Assembly: GCA_028690215.1 (NCBI GenBank)
Contig: JAQVBQ010000004.1
Span: 53,204 to 117,203, forward strand
DNA from: Bacteroidales bacterium
GTDB taxonomy: Bacteria > Bacteroidota > Bacteroidia > Bacteroidales > UBA932
Reading direction: 5' to 3'
DNA: 64,000 bases
Shown: positions 1 to 8,179 of the stretch, piece after piece
How positions within the stretch are numbered: the first letter of the stretch is position 1
How the letters are laid out: the number at the start of each line of letters is the position of its first letter
Made by a program: the position numbers and the translations under genes
Notes under the pieces: model-generated
The model's database searches: none
The model's input: only the letters and a program-made list of their open reading frames with translations
What the model was told of the DNA's origin: nothing

Positions 1-1040
1 GCACGGTTGGTTGCAGCAAGAATTATGACACCGGAATTAGATCCGAATCCATCCATCTCTGTCAACAGTTGGTTAAGAGTGTTCTCTCTCTCGTCGTTTG
101 AAGAGAAACCAGCATTTTTGCTCCTTGCCCTTCCTACTGCATCAATTTCATCTATGAATACAATACAAGGGGCTTTCTCCTTGGCTTGTCTGAATAGATC
201 CCTTACACGCGATGCACCTACTCCGACGAACATCTCAACGAAGTCGGAACCAGAGATAGAGAAAAACGGAACATTAGCCTCTCCTGCAACAGCCTTTGCA
301 AGCAAGGTCTTGCCGGTTCCCGGAGGGCCTACAAGCAGTGCACCTTTAGGGATCTTACCTCCAAGGCTTGTGTATTTCTTAGGATTCTTAAGGAAATCGA
401 CTATCTCCATCACCTCTACCTTAGCCTCTTCAAGACCGGCGACATCCTTAAACGTAATTTTTGTGTTGTTGTCCTTATCAAAAAGTTTGGCCTGTGATTT
501 TCCAACGGAGAAGATTCCTCCTCCGCCCTGGCTGCCACCGCCCATTCCCTTATTCATCTTTCTGAACATAAAGAACCATAGGGCAATCAACAGAATAGGG
601 AAAAGGAGCCACTCCATTGCCTTTGCAAAGTAATTGGTTCTCTCTTCATTCTCAATAGAGAACTTATTGCCCTCAGGCAACTGTTGTCTAACAAGGTCAA
701 TCTGCTCTTCTGCATTGAAATTATTAGATACAACAAAGTAGAACTGAGGAGCATATTTTGGTACCTTGCCTCCAAACTTGTTCTTGTACTTTGCGATACT
801 CTCTTTTTTGATGTAAACCTCGGCACGGTTCATATTGGTGACAAATGTTATCTTTTCTATATCACCTGCCGGAGCCATCTTCTCTTTAACTTCGGTCCAT
901 TCCGTCTTTACGGGATCACCACCGTCGTATGTGGTCCACATATAAAATATGCCGCCGAGCATAATTACATATATCCACAATACGTTGAATTTGGGGAGCT
1001 TGAGCTTTTTACGCTCTTTATCTTTGTTTGGAATATCCAT
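1..1040 (-). CDS. ftsH: ATP-dependent zinc metalloprotease FtsH (N-terminal part, cut by window edge)
   Basis: Membrane-anchored AAA+ protease that degrades misfolded membrane and regulatory proteins. I translated 346 residues from the ATG whose complement is at 1038-1040. A first membrane helix lies at about residues 20-36 and a second at about 144-159, with a periplasmic domain between. A Gly-rich linker (about 166-176) leads to the AAA domain, with Walker A GPPGTGKT at 238-245 and Walker B IVFIDEID at 293-300. The reading stops at ILAATNR in the second region of homology, so the arginine fingers and the HExxH zinc protease domain lie outside the window. It follows rsfS by 17 bases, so the two are probably co-transcribed. 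Confidence 0.97.
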   Translation of the reverse strand, partial: MDIPNKDKERKKLKLPKFNVLWIYVIMLGGIFYMWTTYDGGDPVKTEWTEVKEKMAPAGDIEKITFVTNMNRAEVYIKKESIAKYKNKFGGKVPKYAPQFYFVVSNNFNAEEQIDLVRQQLPEGNKFSIENEERTNYFAKAMEWLLFPILLIALWFFMFRKMNKGMGGGSQGGGGIFSVGKSQAKLFDKDNNTKITFKDVAGLEEAKVEVMEIVDFLKNPKKYTSLGGKIPKGALLVGPPGTGKTLLAKAVAGEANVPFFSISGSDFVEMFVGVGASRVRDLFRQAKEKAPCIVFIDEIDAVGRARSKNAGFSSNDERENTLNQLLTEMDGFGSNSGVIILAATNR

Positions 1041-1057
1041 TATTATTGATTTTCAGA

Positions 1058-1441
1058 TTATTTATCTTCATATTTTGTCTTTGGTGCATCTGCCCATAAA
1101 TCTTCAAGTCGGTAAAACAGTCTGTACTCTGTCTGAAAAATATGGACTACAATGTTTGTGTAATCAAGGATTACCCAGAATGAATTCTCTTTGCCCTGCA
1201 TACGGACAACCTTCCGGTTGCATTTTGTATACATCATCTCCTCTACATAGTCTGCTATTGCACCTACCTGAGTAGATGAATCAGCATTACAAACTATAAA
1301 ATAGTCTGTGATTGCAGTTCCTATCTCTTTCAGATTGAGTGAGCAAACCCCTTTTCCCTTTTTTTCAAGCATTGCTTCAGCGATGCATTGTACTTCCAAT
1401 GCATCTGTGTCCTTTTTGGTTGAGTTCTTTTTTGTTGGCAC
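1058..1441 (-). CDS. rsfS: Ribosomal silencing factor RsfS
   Basis: Protein of 127 residues in the RsfS/Iojap family. In characterised members it binds ribosomal protein L14 (uL14) on the 50S subunit and blocks subunit joining when nutrients are scarce. The family core is visible: the ITDYFIVCNADSSTQVGAIAD stretch around residues 43-63, the WVILDYTNIVVHIF strand, and the FYRLEDLWADAP tail. A Lys/Thr-rich stretch of about 12 residues precedes the core. ftsH starts 17 bases downstream, a common pairing in Bacteroidota. A promoter-like pair at 1483-1515 would give a leader of roughly 35-40 bases. Confidence 0.93.
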   Translation of the reverse strand: MPTKKNSTKKDTDALEVQCIAEAMLEKKGKGVCSLNLKEIGTAITDYFIVCNADSSTQVGAIADYVEEMMYTKCNRKVVRMQGKENSFWVILDYTNIVVHIFQTEYRLFYRLEDLWADAPKTKYEDK

Positions 1442-1482
1442 TATACTAAGTGTTTATTTAATTGATTCATTTTTATATATCG

Positions 1483-1515
1483 CAAAATTACTGCAATTTT
1501 GTTTCCAATTACAAC
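1483..1515 (-). promoter_or_regulatory. Predicted rsfS-ftsH promoter
   Basis: On the minus strand, GTTG (1515-1512), 21 bases, then TAATTTTG (1490-1483) match the Bacteroidota -33/-7 pattern. The site lies in the gap between the divergent rsfS and birA genes. Confidence 0.45.
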
Positions 1516-1524
1516 TTTATTATA

Positions 1525-2277
1525 ATGTCAAAATGCATAAAATGGTTTGAAATCTTAGATTCCACTAATTATGAGGCAAATAGACAGATGGACCATGTTG
1601 ATGACTTTACTGTCTTCGCGGCACGTTACCAGACAAATGGTCGCGGTCAGAAGGGTAATACGTGGGAAAGTGCAGTAGGTGAGAATCTTACGTTTTCAAT
1701 TCTTGTCAAACCAAAATTTATTAAAGCCGAAGATCAGTTTCTTATTTCGCAAATAACCACTTTAGGAATCGTTAACTATCTAAGAGAAAGGTGTATTACT
1801 GCAACAATAAAGTGGCCCAATGATATTTATGTAAACAACAGGAAAATATGTGGTATCCTCATAGAACACTACTTAGGAGGTGACAAATTGTCAGCATCCA
1901 TTATTGGGATAGGATTAAATTTAAATCAGAAAAAATTTGCATCAGATGCCCCTAATCCTACCTCTGTGATTAATGAGACGGGTACCTCTCTGGTTATAGA
2001 AAAAGAACTTGAACTGCTTGTATCATCAATTGAGGAGTTATTTAATGATACAGATGTCGACAATTATTATGAGAGGGCAGAAAGGATTGGATTGGACTAT
2101 CTCAGCCACTTATATCATATCAATGAGTACCATTTGTACGAAGATACTGCCACAAAAGAGCAGTTTGAGGCAAAAATAACCGGAATAGATAAGTTTGCCT
2201 GTCTTTTATTGGAGAGGAGGGACGGAGGTGTAAAAAGCTATGCTTTTAAAGAGATCAGGTATATTTTAAATCTCTGA
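1525..2277 (+). CDS. birA: Biotin--[acetyl-CoA-carboxylase] ligase
   Basis: Makes biotinyl-AMP and transfers biotin to the lysine of biotin carrier proteins. The ATG at 1525 gives 250 residues. An in-frame extension reaches 1462, but it is AT-rich and runs through the promoter region, so I prefer 1525. The biotin/ATP-binding signature GRGQKGNTW is at 39-47 and KWPNDIY begins at 96, followed by NNRKICGILIE. There is no N-terminal helix-turn-helix domain, so this is a ligase only and not a BirA-type repressor. The last 23 bases overlap the end of the convergent rpe gene. Confidence 0.94.
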   Translation: MSKCIKWFEILDSTNYEANRQMDHVDDFTVFAARYQTNGRGQKGNTWESAVGENLTFSILVKPKFIKAEDQFLISQITTLGIVNYLRERCITATIKWPNDIYVNNRKICGILIEHYLGGDKLSASIIGIGLNLNQKKFASDAPNPTSVINETGTSLVIEKELELLVSSIEELFNDTDVDNYYERAERIGLDYLSHLYHINEYHLYEDTATKEQFEAKITGIDKFACLLLERRDGGVKSYAFKEIRYILNL

Positions 2278-2905
2278 TGGCCTTAATCGGGTCCTGTGCT
2301 CCGAAAACACTGTTTCCTGCGACTAAGATATCTGCTCCGGCTTTTGCAAGCAAAGGAGCATTATCCTTGTTCACCCCACCATCTATCTCTATAAGACATT
2401 TTGAACCAGTCTCTTTAATTATCTCCTTGACTTTAGCCAATTTATTGTAAGTATTCTCTATAAAGCTCTGTCCGCCGAATCCCGGATTGACAGACATTAC
2501 GAGAATGAAATCAGCCTCTGTTGCAATTTCTGATAAAAGATGAGCCGGAGTGTGAGGATTAAGAGCCACCCCTGCCTTCATCCCGAGATTCTTTATCCGT
2601 TGCAGGGAGCGGTGAAGGTGTGTGCAAGCCTCATAGTGAACACTGAGATACTCTACACCTAGATCTTTGAAATTGTCAAAATACCTGTCAGGATCTACGA
2701 TCATCAAGTGTGCATCAAGAGGTTTTCCGGCACTCCTGGCTATTGCCTTGATTACCGGAAAACCGTATGAGATATTTGGTACGAAAACGCCATCCATGAT
2801 ATCAAGATGGATCAGGTCTGCATCGCTCTTGTTGACCAGGTCAACCTGTTGTGCAAGATTTCCAAAATCTGCAGAGAGCATGGAAGGGGCAATCAATACT
2901 CCCAT
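2255..2905 (-). CDS. rpe: Ribulose-phosphate 3-epimerase
   Basis: Interconverts D-ribulose 5-phosphate and D-xylulose 5-phosphate in the pentose phosphate pathway. The 216-residue TIM barrel has family landmarks in order: APSMLSADFGNL at the N-terminus, the metal and catalytic segment HLDIMDGVFVPN, LDAHLMIVDPDRY, the SVNPGFGGQSF phosphate-binding segment and IEIDGGVNKDNAP. Length is normal for the family. It lies 11 bases downstream of pepD on the same strand. Confidence 0.97.
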   Translation of the reverse strand: MGVLIAPSMLSADFGNLAQQVDLVNKSDADLIHLDIMDGVFVPNISYGFPVIKAIARSAGKPLDAHLMIVDPDRYFDNFKDLGVEYLSVHYEACTHLHRSLQRIKNLGMKAGVALNPHTPAHLLSEIATEADFILVMSVNPGFGGQSFIENTYNKLAKVKEIIKETGSKCLIEIDGGVNKDNAPLLAKAGADILVAGNSVFGAQDPIKAIRDLKYT

Positions 2906-2916
2906 AATGTTTCTTT

Positions 2917-4353
2917 TTATTTAATGTCTTTAAGTATCTGAACGAGAAGTTTCCAGAATTTGTCCACAGTTGCAAGTTCCAGTTTCTCTCCCGGGGCATG
3001 AACTCCTCTGAGGGTTGGGCCAAATGAGATCATATCGAGATTAGGGTACTTGTCCAGGAATAGTCCACACTCCAATCCGGCATGTATTGCCCTTACTACA
3101 GGCTCGTTGCCGAACAGTTTGATATATGCTTCTTTACTCACACCAAGAAGTTTTGAGTCCATTTTCGGCTTCCATCCGGGGTATTCGCTTTCATGTGTTA
3201 CATGAGCGCCTGCAAGTTTGAACAATGATTCAATTCTGCTTGCGGCCTGGTAACGAGCGCTGTTCAAAGAGCTTCTCTGGCTTGTGCATATAGTTATCTC
3301 CTCGTCTGAGGTCATCTTGACAGATGCCAGGTTTGTAGATGTTTCAACAAATCCCGGAATGTTCTGGCTCATGGCAATAACACCGTGAGGGCAGGCATTT
3401 AAAGAGTTAAGCAAACGGTATGTTGTATCAGAGTCCATGCACCACTCTTCCTGCTTTGTTGTCTCTATCTTCCCGAAAAGATCTGAATCTGACACTCTGT
3501 ACTCATCCAAAATCTCTGCCTCTGTCTTTTTGAAGAGGTTTAATATTTTGTCCTTGTCAGCAGGCTTAAAGGCAATCGTAGCGAATGCCTCACGGGATAT
3601 TGCATTGCGTTTGTTCCCGCCATCAATTCTGCAAATAGCAATTTTATATTTCTCAAATATAGGGAGGAGAAATCTTGTAAGAAGCTGATTGGCATTAGCC
3701 CTGTTCTTGTTGATGTCGTCTCCGCTATGTCCTCCGGTTGCTCCGTAGAAGCCGACCTTCATGAAGTCCATCCCGGATGGTACCTGCTCCTTTTTATACT
3801 TGAAAACGGCTGTTGTATCGATTCCTCCGGCACAACCGATAAAAAGCTCTCCTTCGTCTTCAGAATCAAGGTTTATAAGGATATTGCCGGTTATAAAACC
3901 AGGTTTAAGAGCTTTTGCTCCTGTAAGGCCGGTCTCTTCATCTGTTGTAAAGAGCGCCTCGATTCTGCCGTGCTCAATGGTTTTGTCGGTTAGAATTGCC
4001 ATTTGGGCAGCCATACCTATTCCGCAGTCAGCTCCAAGCGTTGTCTCTTTTGCTATGAGCCAGCCATTCTCCTCGACTACTTTTATCGGGTCTTTGCTGA
4101 AGTCGTGTGTGCTGTCGCCGTTTTTCTCGCATACCATATCTGAATGGCTTTGCAAAACTACGGTCGGAATGCTTTCCATCCCGGGAGTCGCCTCTTTTGA
4201 TATAACTACATTACCTGAACTATCTATTTTGTATTCAAGAGAGTTCTCTTTTGCAAAATTTTCCAAGTATGCTACTATCATCTCTTCGTGACCTGATTCT
4301 CTCGGAATTTTGCAGATCTCTGAAAAGTATGACAGGACTTTTTGGGATTCCAT
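2917..4353 (-). CDS. pepD: Aminoacyl-histidine dipeptidase (M20C family)
   Basis: Cytosolic metallodipeptidase of 478 residues, expected to cleave Xaa-His and a range of other dipeptides. Likely zinc ligands and catalytic residues are visible: H70 and D72 in LQSHSDMVCE, D109 in GADCGIGMAA, and the E139-E140 pair in TTDEETGLTGA. The lid domain follows, then C-terminal HAGLECGLF and GVHAPGEKLEL. It starts 6 bases after the dnaA stop, so it is probably transcribed with dnaA and rpe. Confidence 0.95.
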   Translation of the reverse strand: MESQKVLSYFSEICKIPRESGHEEMIVAYLENFAKENSLEYKIDSSGNVVISKEATPGMESIPTVVLQSHSDMVCEKNGDSTHDFSKDPIKVVEENGWLIAKETTLGADCGIGMAAQMAILTDKTIEHGRIEALFTTDEETGLTGAKALKPGFITGNILINLDSEDEGELFIGCAGGIDTTAVFKYKKEQVPSGMDFMKVGFYGATGGHSGDDINKNRANANQLLTRFLLPIFEKYKIAICRIDGGNKRNAISREAFATIAFKPADKDKILNLFKKTEAEILDEYRVSDSDLFGKIETTKQEEWCMDSDTTYRLLNSLNACPHGVIAMSQNIPGFVETSTNLASVKMTSDEEITICTSQRSSLNSARYQAASRIESLFKLAGAHVTHESEYPGWKPKMDSKLLGVSKEAYIKLFGNEPVVRAIHAGLECGLFLDKYPNLDMISFGPTLRGVHAPGEKLELATVDKFWKLLVQILKDIK

Positions 4354-4359
4354 GTTGTT

Positions 4360-5775
4360 CTATTGTGGTTTTAGTTTTTTCTCGATATCTGTGACATACT
4401 TGCGGAAAGAGCGGTCAGTATCGATAAGGTCACAGACAGTATTGTATGCGTGAAGTACTGTTGCATGATCTCTTCCTCCTGTCTGGGAACCGATAGTCGC
4501 AAGGGAGTTGTTTGTAAGGTTTCTGCTTAGAAACATTGCAATCTGCCTTGCCTGTACCAGTTCTCTCTTTCTGGATGAGGAGAGGAATAGTTCAGTATTT
4601 ATTTTGAAGTATTCGCATACTGTTTTCTGAATCTCATCAATAGTAAGCTCATTTCTGTTCCTGCTGACAATCTTTTCGGTAAGACTCTCTGCAAGATCCA
4701 TGTCGATGGTTTTGTTGTTGAATATAGCCTGAGCAAGTAATGAGTTTAATGTCCCCTCGATCTCTCTGATATTTGTAGTCACTCTTGATGCAAGATATGA
4801 TACGACCTCTTCAGGGAGGGTTACACCATCATTATAACATTTAGCCCTGATTATTGCCATCCTTGTCTGATAGTCCGGCTGACGAAGCTCTGCAAGTAAT
4901 CCCCATTTGAATCTTGAGAGCAGTCTTTGTTCCAGATCCTGAAGATCAACGGGTGGTTTATCTGAGGTAAGTATTAGTTGTTTGCCGAGATTGTGAAGAT
5001 GGCTGAAAATGTGGAAAAATGCATTTTGAGTTCCGCTCTTTCCGGCAAATTCCTGTACATCGTCAATAATCAGCACATCAATCATCTGATAAAAATGAAG
5101 GAAGTCTGTAAGTTTATTCTTGACGTTAACAGCATCCATGAACTGGGTCTGGAAACGGTTTGCACTTACATAGAGTACTATCTTGTCGGGGAATTTTTCC
5201 TTTATGTTGATTCCGATGGCCTGTGCAAGGTGTGTCTTTCCAAGCCCTGAGCCTCCATATAGGAAGAGGGGATTGAAAGCGCTCGAACCGGGATTGGATG
5301 CAATAGTAAGTCCCGCAGACCTGGCAAGTCTGTTGCATTCGCCTTCGATAAAATTGTCAAAATTAAAGTGAGGGTTGAGTTGTGGATCAATCTTCAACTG
5401 TTGGAGTCCCGGAATGACGAACGGGTTCGCTATCTGTCTTGCCTGATTTGGAAAAGGCAAGGTTTTGTTTGTTATCTCAGCTGTTGATTGATGAGGAATC
5501 TGAACAGGTTTCTCATTTGAAACAACCTTCACGTTGTATTCGAGTTTTGCATCTCTGCCAAGCTCGCGTTTAAGAGCCTTACTGATAAGGTCAATATAGT
5601 ATTCTTCAAGGAACTCTATGAAGAAATGGGTAGGTACGGCTATTGTAAGTATGCTCCCGGTGAGTTTTACAGCCTTTATAGGTTCGAACCACGTCTTGAA
5701 ACTCTGAGGCGGAATATTGTCCTTTACGATTTGCAGACAATTATTCCATACTGTTGTATATGAAGCTTCAGACAT
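4360..5775 (-). CDS. dnaA: Chromosomal replication initiator protein DnaA
   Basis: Initiates replication by binding DnaA boxes and melting oriC. I take the start MSEASYTTVW at 5775 (471 residues), because a possible 28-residue upstream extension is AT-rich, Phe-rich and unlike DnaA. Domain I spans about 1-80 with a linker to about 130. The AAA+ domain has Walker A GGSGLGKT at 174-181 and Walker B LIIDDV at 235-240. The domain IV signature GGRDHATVLHAY is near the C-terminus. The 171-base gap upstream contains only one DnaA-box-like 9-mer, so I do not call an origin here. Confidence 0.98.
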   Translation of the reverse strand: MSEASYTTVWNNCLQIVKDNIPPQSFKTWFEPIKAVKLTGSILTIAVPTHFFIEFLEEYYIDLISKALKRELGRDAKLEYNVKVVSNEKPVQIPHQSTAEITNKTLPFPNQARQIANPFVIPGLQQLKIDPQLNPHFNFDNFIEGECNRLARSAGLTIASNPGSSAFNPLFLYGGSGLGKTHLAQAIGINIKEKFPDKIVLYVSANRFQTQFMDAVNVKNKLTDFLHFYQMIDVLIIDDVQEFAGKSGTQNAFFHIFSHLHNLGKQLILTSDKPPVDLQDLEQRLLSRFKWGLLAELRQPDYQTRMAIIRAKCYNDGVTLPEEVVSYLASRVTTNIREIEGTLNSLLAQAIFNNKTIDMDLAESLTEKIVSRNRNELTIDEIQKTVCEYFKINTELFLSSSRKRELVQARQIAMFLSRNLTNNSLATIGSQTGGRDHATVLHAYNTVCDLIDTDRSFRKYVTDIEKKLKPQ

Positions 5776-5946
5776 GTTTAAGGTTTTTGTTTTAGATTGC
5801 AAAACAAAAATGGGGATAAATTCTTTAAAAAAAAACAAATAATCGCTTTGAAAATTCAAGAATTTTTCAAGAGGCTGTATTTCAGCCGGAAAATTTTTTT
5901 AAAATTGACAATCTTAAAAATCAATAAAATAAAGAAGAAAATTTCT
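5776..5946. other. AT-rich gap upstream of dnaA
   Basis: A gap of 171 bases, very AT-rich, between the MCE gene and dnaA. On the plus strand TGGGGATAA (5811-5819) is one base from the DnaA-box complement TGTGGATAA, and it may mark self-regulation of dnaA. No clean -33/-7 pair and no further boxes were found. Confidence 0.4.
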
Positions 5947-6864
5947 TTAAAATACGGAAACTTTTATGTACTTTTTAGGGTTAGCTTGTATGTTTTTTAT
6001 CAACACGTCGATATCCCTTACCAATACATCAATTGAGGTGTGTAACGAATCTGTTTTAATCAATTTTCCGATTGAGCCCTGAGGATTATTTATCTCTAAA
6101 AGCAAATCTCTAAGTGATTTAATTGTACCTGAGAGGTCTGCACTTTTCAGAGAATCTGTGATCTCAGTTATATTACCCAAACCTTTGTCAAGAACAACAA
6201 CACTTTTTTTGAGAGATGAGGATAGATTGTCGAGATTACTTATCAATGAGGATATCTCAGGACCGTTCTGGTCAAGGTTGGTTGTTATGTTCTTTATATT
6301 CTGCAATGTCCTGTCAAGATTCTGAATAGACATAGATAGATGCCTCTTTGCTTCTGGATCAAGAACTTCATTGACATTCACAAAAGTTGTGTTGAGGTTT
6401 GATATGAGCTCAGATGCCTGATCTTTCAAAGGGAGAATCTGTGCGGCGATATTCTCGATCATACCAGGTTCAATTTGTGAATGGAGTGTGTCGCGCTCCC
6501 CAATAATCCTGCCTCCTTTGGCAATCTGTATCCGGATTGACTTACCGCCGAGCAGGTCGGAACTGTATAATTGGGCAACAGAGCTGTCAGGTATACTGTA
6601 TTTGGAATCGACCTTCATTGTTACAAGAAAGTCTTCACTCTTTTCCTGATATTCAATTTTCTGGACAGTCCCCACCTTAAACCCTTTAATAAATACCGGG
6701 CCGGTGGCGTTAAGACCATCTACACTTTCATATACCGTATAATATATGTTAGTGGTTCCGAAAATATCTTTTCCTTTGAGGTAATTTATTGTAATGTACA
6801 GCGATGCTCCTATCAATATCGCAAACAAACCGATTTTCTGTTCTCTGTTTAAATTAATTTTCAT
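5947..6864 (-). CDS. MCE-domain (MlaD-family) lipid transport protein
   Basis: Protein of 305 residues with one N-terminal membrane anchor (about residues 10-28), then an MCE domain (about 38-118). The domain includes VYESVDGLNATGPVFIKGFKVGTV and a DLLGGKSIRI segment. The remainder is a long helical, coiled-coil-like region rich in Asn, Leu and Ser. MlaD-type proteins form hexamers that pass phospholipids between inner and outer membranes with an ABC transporter. The permease and ATPase are not next to it here. Its start overlaps the end of the amidase gene by 11 bases, which suggests coupled translation. Confidence 0.9.
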   Translation of the reverse strand: MKINLNREQKIGLFAILIGASLYITINYLKGKDIFGTTNIYYTVYESVDGLNATGPVFIKGFKVGTVQKIEYQEKSEDFLVTMKVDSKYSIPDSSVAQLYSSDLLGGKSIRIQIAKGGRIIGERDTLHSQIEPGMIENIAAQILPLKDQASELISNLNTTFVNVNEVLDPEAKRHLSMSIQNLDRTLQNIKNITTNLDQNGPEISSLISNLDNLSSSLKKSVVVLDKGLGNITEITDSLKSADLSGTIKSLRDLLLEINNPQGSIGKLIKTDSLHTSIDVLVRDIDVLIKNIQANPKKYIKVSVF

Positions 6865-8104
6865 TTTCTACTTTAATAATAAATGCTTGTGGAAATTTCT
6901 TCTTCACACGGATTAATTCTTTCTCAGCCTCCTCTTTTGTGCTGAATTCTCCGACACTGTATTTATAAAAATTTCCCACTTTTATATATTTCAGATTTTT
7001 TTCTCCTTTAAAATCAGGGGCGTTTTCAGGCAGTATTCTTGTAACTGCCATTATTTGTACCCTGAAGCTTAATTGCGCGTTGTTTTTCCCGGCTTTGAGG
7101 GTGCTCTTTGTTGTATCAGGCCTCTTTTCCGTAATAACTTCGTTTCTTATGTCGCTCTTTTTCTGCAAAGCTTTACGTATCTCAGCCAAAGTGTCCCTCT
7201 TTACCTCTTGAGTTTTTTCCTCTACTTTAATCTCTTTACTCTTTTCACTACTTTTCCTTTCACTGCTTACCTTCTCACTCTTAACGACAGTGTCCTGACT
7301 TTTTACTGCAACTTTCTCTCCATTATTGGATTCATAAGCCTTCTTATACTTATTAAATGCTTTATAGAGTAAATTCGCAAATTTTTCTTGGTTATCCTCT
7401 TGTATAAGCACAAGGTAATCATTGGGATTGGATATGAATCCAAGTTCTACCAATATTGCCGGCATGGAACTTCTCCATAGGACAATCAGACCGCCCTGCT
7501 TTATTCCTCTGTTTATCTTGACAGGACCTTTGCCAAGCTCTTCCTGAACAAACTCGGCCATTTGAAGACTCTGTTCCAGATGTGCATTCTGGAGGAGGCT
7601 GAAAATGATATAGGACTCAGGATTATTCGGATCAAAACCCTCATAGACAGATTGATGGTCTCCTTCAAGCGAAATAACGCTGTTTTCCTTCATTGTAACC
7701 TCAAGGTTTGAGCTGCTTTTACTCTCTCCCATTACATAGGTCTCTGAACCGGAAGCAGACCTGGCTTTGACAGAGTTGACATGAATGGAGATGAATAGGT
7801 CAGCCTTGTTTTTGTTTGCAATATCTGATCGAGTGTTTAGAGGAATGAAAACATCGGTTTTTCTTGTGTAAATCACCTGTATGTCAGGGTATCTTTCCTC
7901 AATTAATTTTCCAAATTTGAGCGCCACCGATAGTGCAATGTTCTTCTCCTTAACCTTGCGGTTAGGGCTGATTGATCCGGGATCGTGACCGCCATGACCA
8001 GCATCAATAACCACTTTTTTTATTTTTACCGGGTCTGTAGCCAGAATGACCTCCGGTATTTGGGTCAGTAAACAAAAAAGTAATAAAAGTATCCTGTATG
8101 GCAT
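6854..8104 (-). CDS. N-acetylmuramoyl-L-alanine amidase with C-terminal SPOR-like domain
   Basis: Cell-wall hydrolase that cuts the amide bond between MurNAc and the stem peptide, with a likely role in daughter-cell separation. A signal peptide (about 1-22) is followed by an Amidase_3 domain. Zinc-site residues are visible: H37 in VIDAGHGGHDPG, E53 in KEKNIAL and H108 in LFISIHVN. The catalytic Glu lies in ILVELGFISN. A charged Lys/Glu/Ser linker (about 255-340) connects to a C-terminal SPOR-like domain of about 70 residues, which would bind denuded glycan at the septum. The start is divergent from lptD across 75 bases. Confidence 0.93.
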   Translation of the reverse strand: MPYRILLLLFCLLTQIPEVILATDPVKIKKVVIDAGHGGHDPGSISPNRKVKEKNIALSVALKFGKLIEERYPDIQVIYTRKTDVFIPLNTRSDIANKNKADLFISIHVNSVKARSASGSETYVMGESKSSSNLEVTMKENSVISLEGDHQSVYEGFDPNNPESYIIFSLLQNAHLEQSLQMAEFVQEELGKGPVKINRGIKQGGLIVLWRSSMPAILVELGFISNPNDYLVLIQEDNQEKFANLLYKAFNKYKKAYESNNGEKVAVKSQDTVVKSEKVSSERKSSEKSKEIKVEEKTQEVKRDTLAEIRKALQKKSDIRNEVITEKRPDTTKSTLKAGKNNAQLSFRVQIMAVTRILPENAPDFKGEKNLKYIKVGNFYKYSVGEFSTKEEAEKELIRVKKKFPQAFIIKVENEN

Positions 8105-8105
8105 T

Positions 8106-8133
8106 TTTGTTGCTTAAAAATGATTTATCTTTG
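8106..8133 (+). promoter_or_regulatory. Predicted lptD promoter
   Basis: TATCTTTG at 8126-8133 fits the -7 element. TTTG at 8106-8109 could be the -33 element, but the 16-base spacer is short. Transcription would start near 8138, about 40 bases before the predicted TTG start. Confidence 0.45.
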
Positions 8134-8140
8134 CAATTCA

Positions 8141-8148
8141 CAAAAGTA
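8141..8148 (-). promoter_or_regulatory. Predicted -7 element for the amidase-MCE genes
   Basis: On the minus strand TACTTTTG matches TAnnTTTG and lies about 37 bases upstream of the amidase ATG. It sits 8 bases from the lptD -7 element on the other strand, so the two promoters would be nearly back to back. No convincing -33 partner was seen. Confidence 0.35.
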
Positions 8149-8179
8149 GTAATAATTTTTTTTAAAACTTTTAACCCGT

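Noticed and set aside
1462-1524. N-terminal extension of BirA
   Set aside because: The added 21 residues are encoded by the AT-rich promoter region and have no likeness to biotin ligases.
3761-4291. 176-residue plus-strand frame opposite pepD
   Set aside because: Contained wholly within the well-supported pepD gene, with no signal, domain or spacing of its own.
5776-5946. Possible replication origin next to dnaA
   Set aside because: Only one DnaA-box-like 9-mer was found and it differs by one base; the gap is short and has no cluster of boxes.
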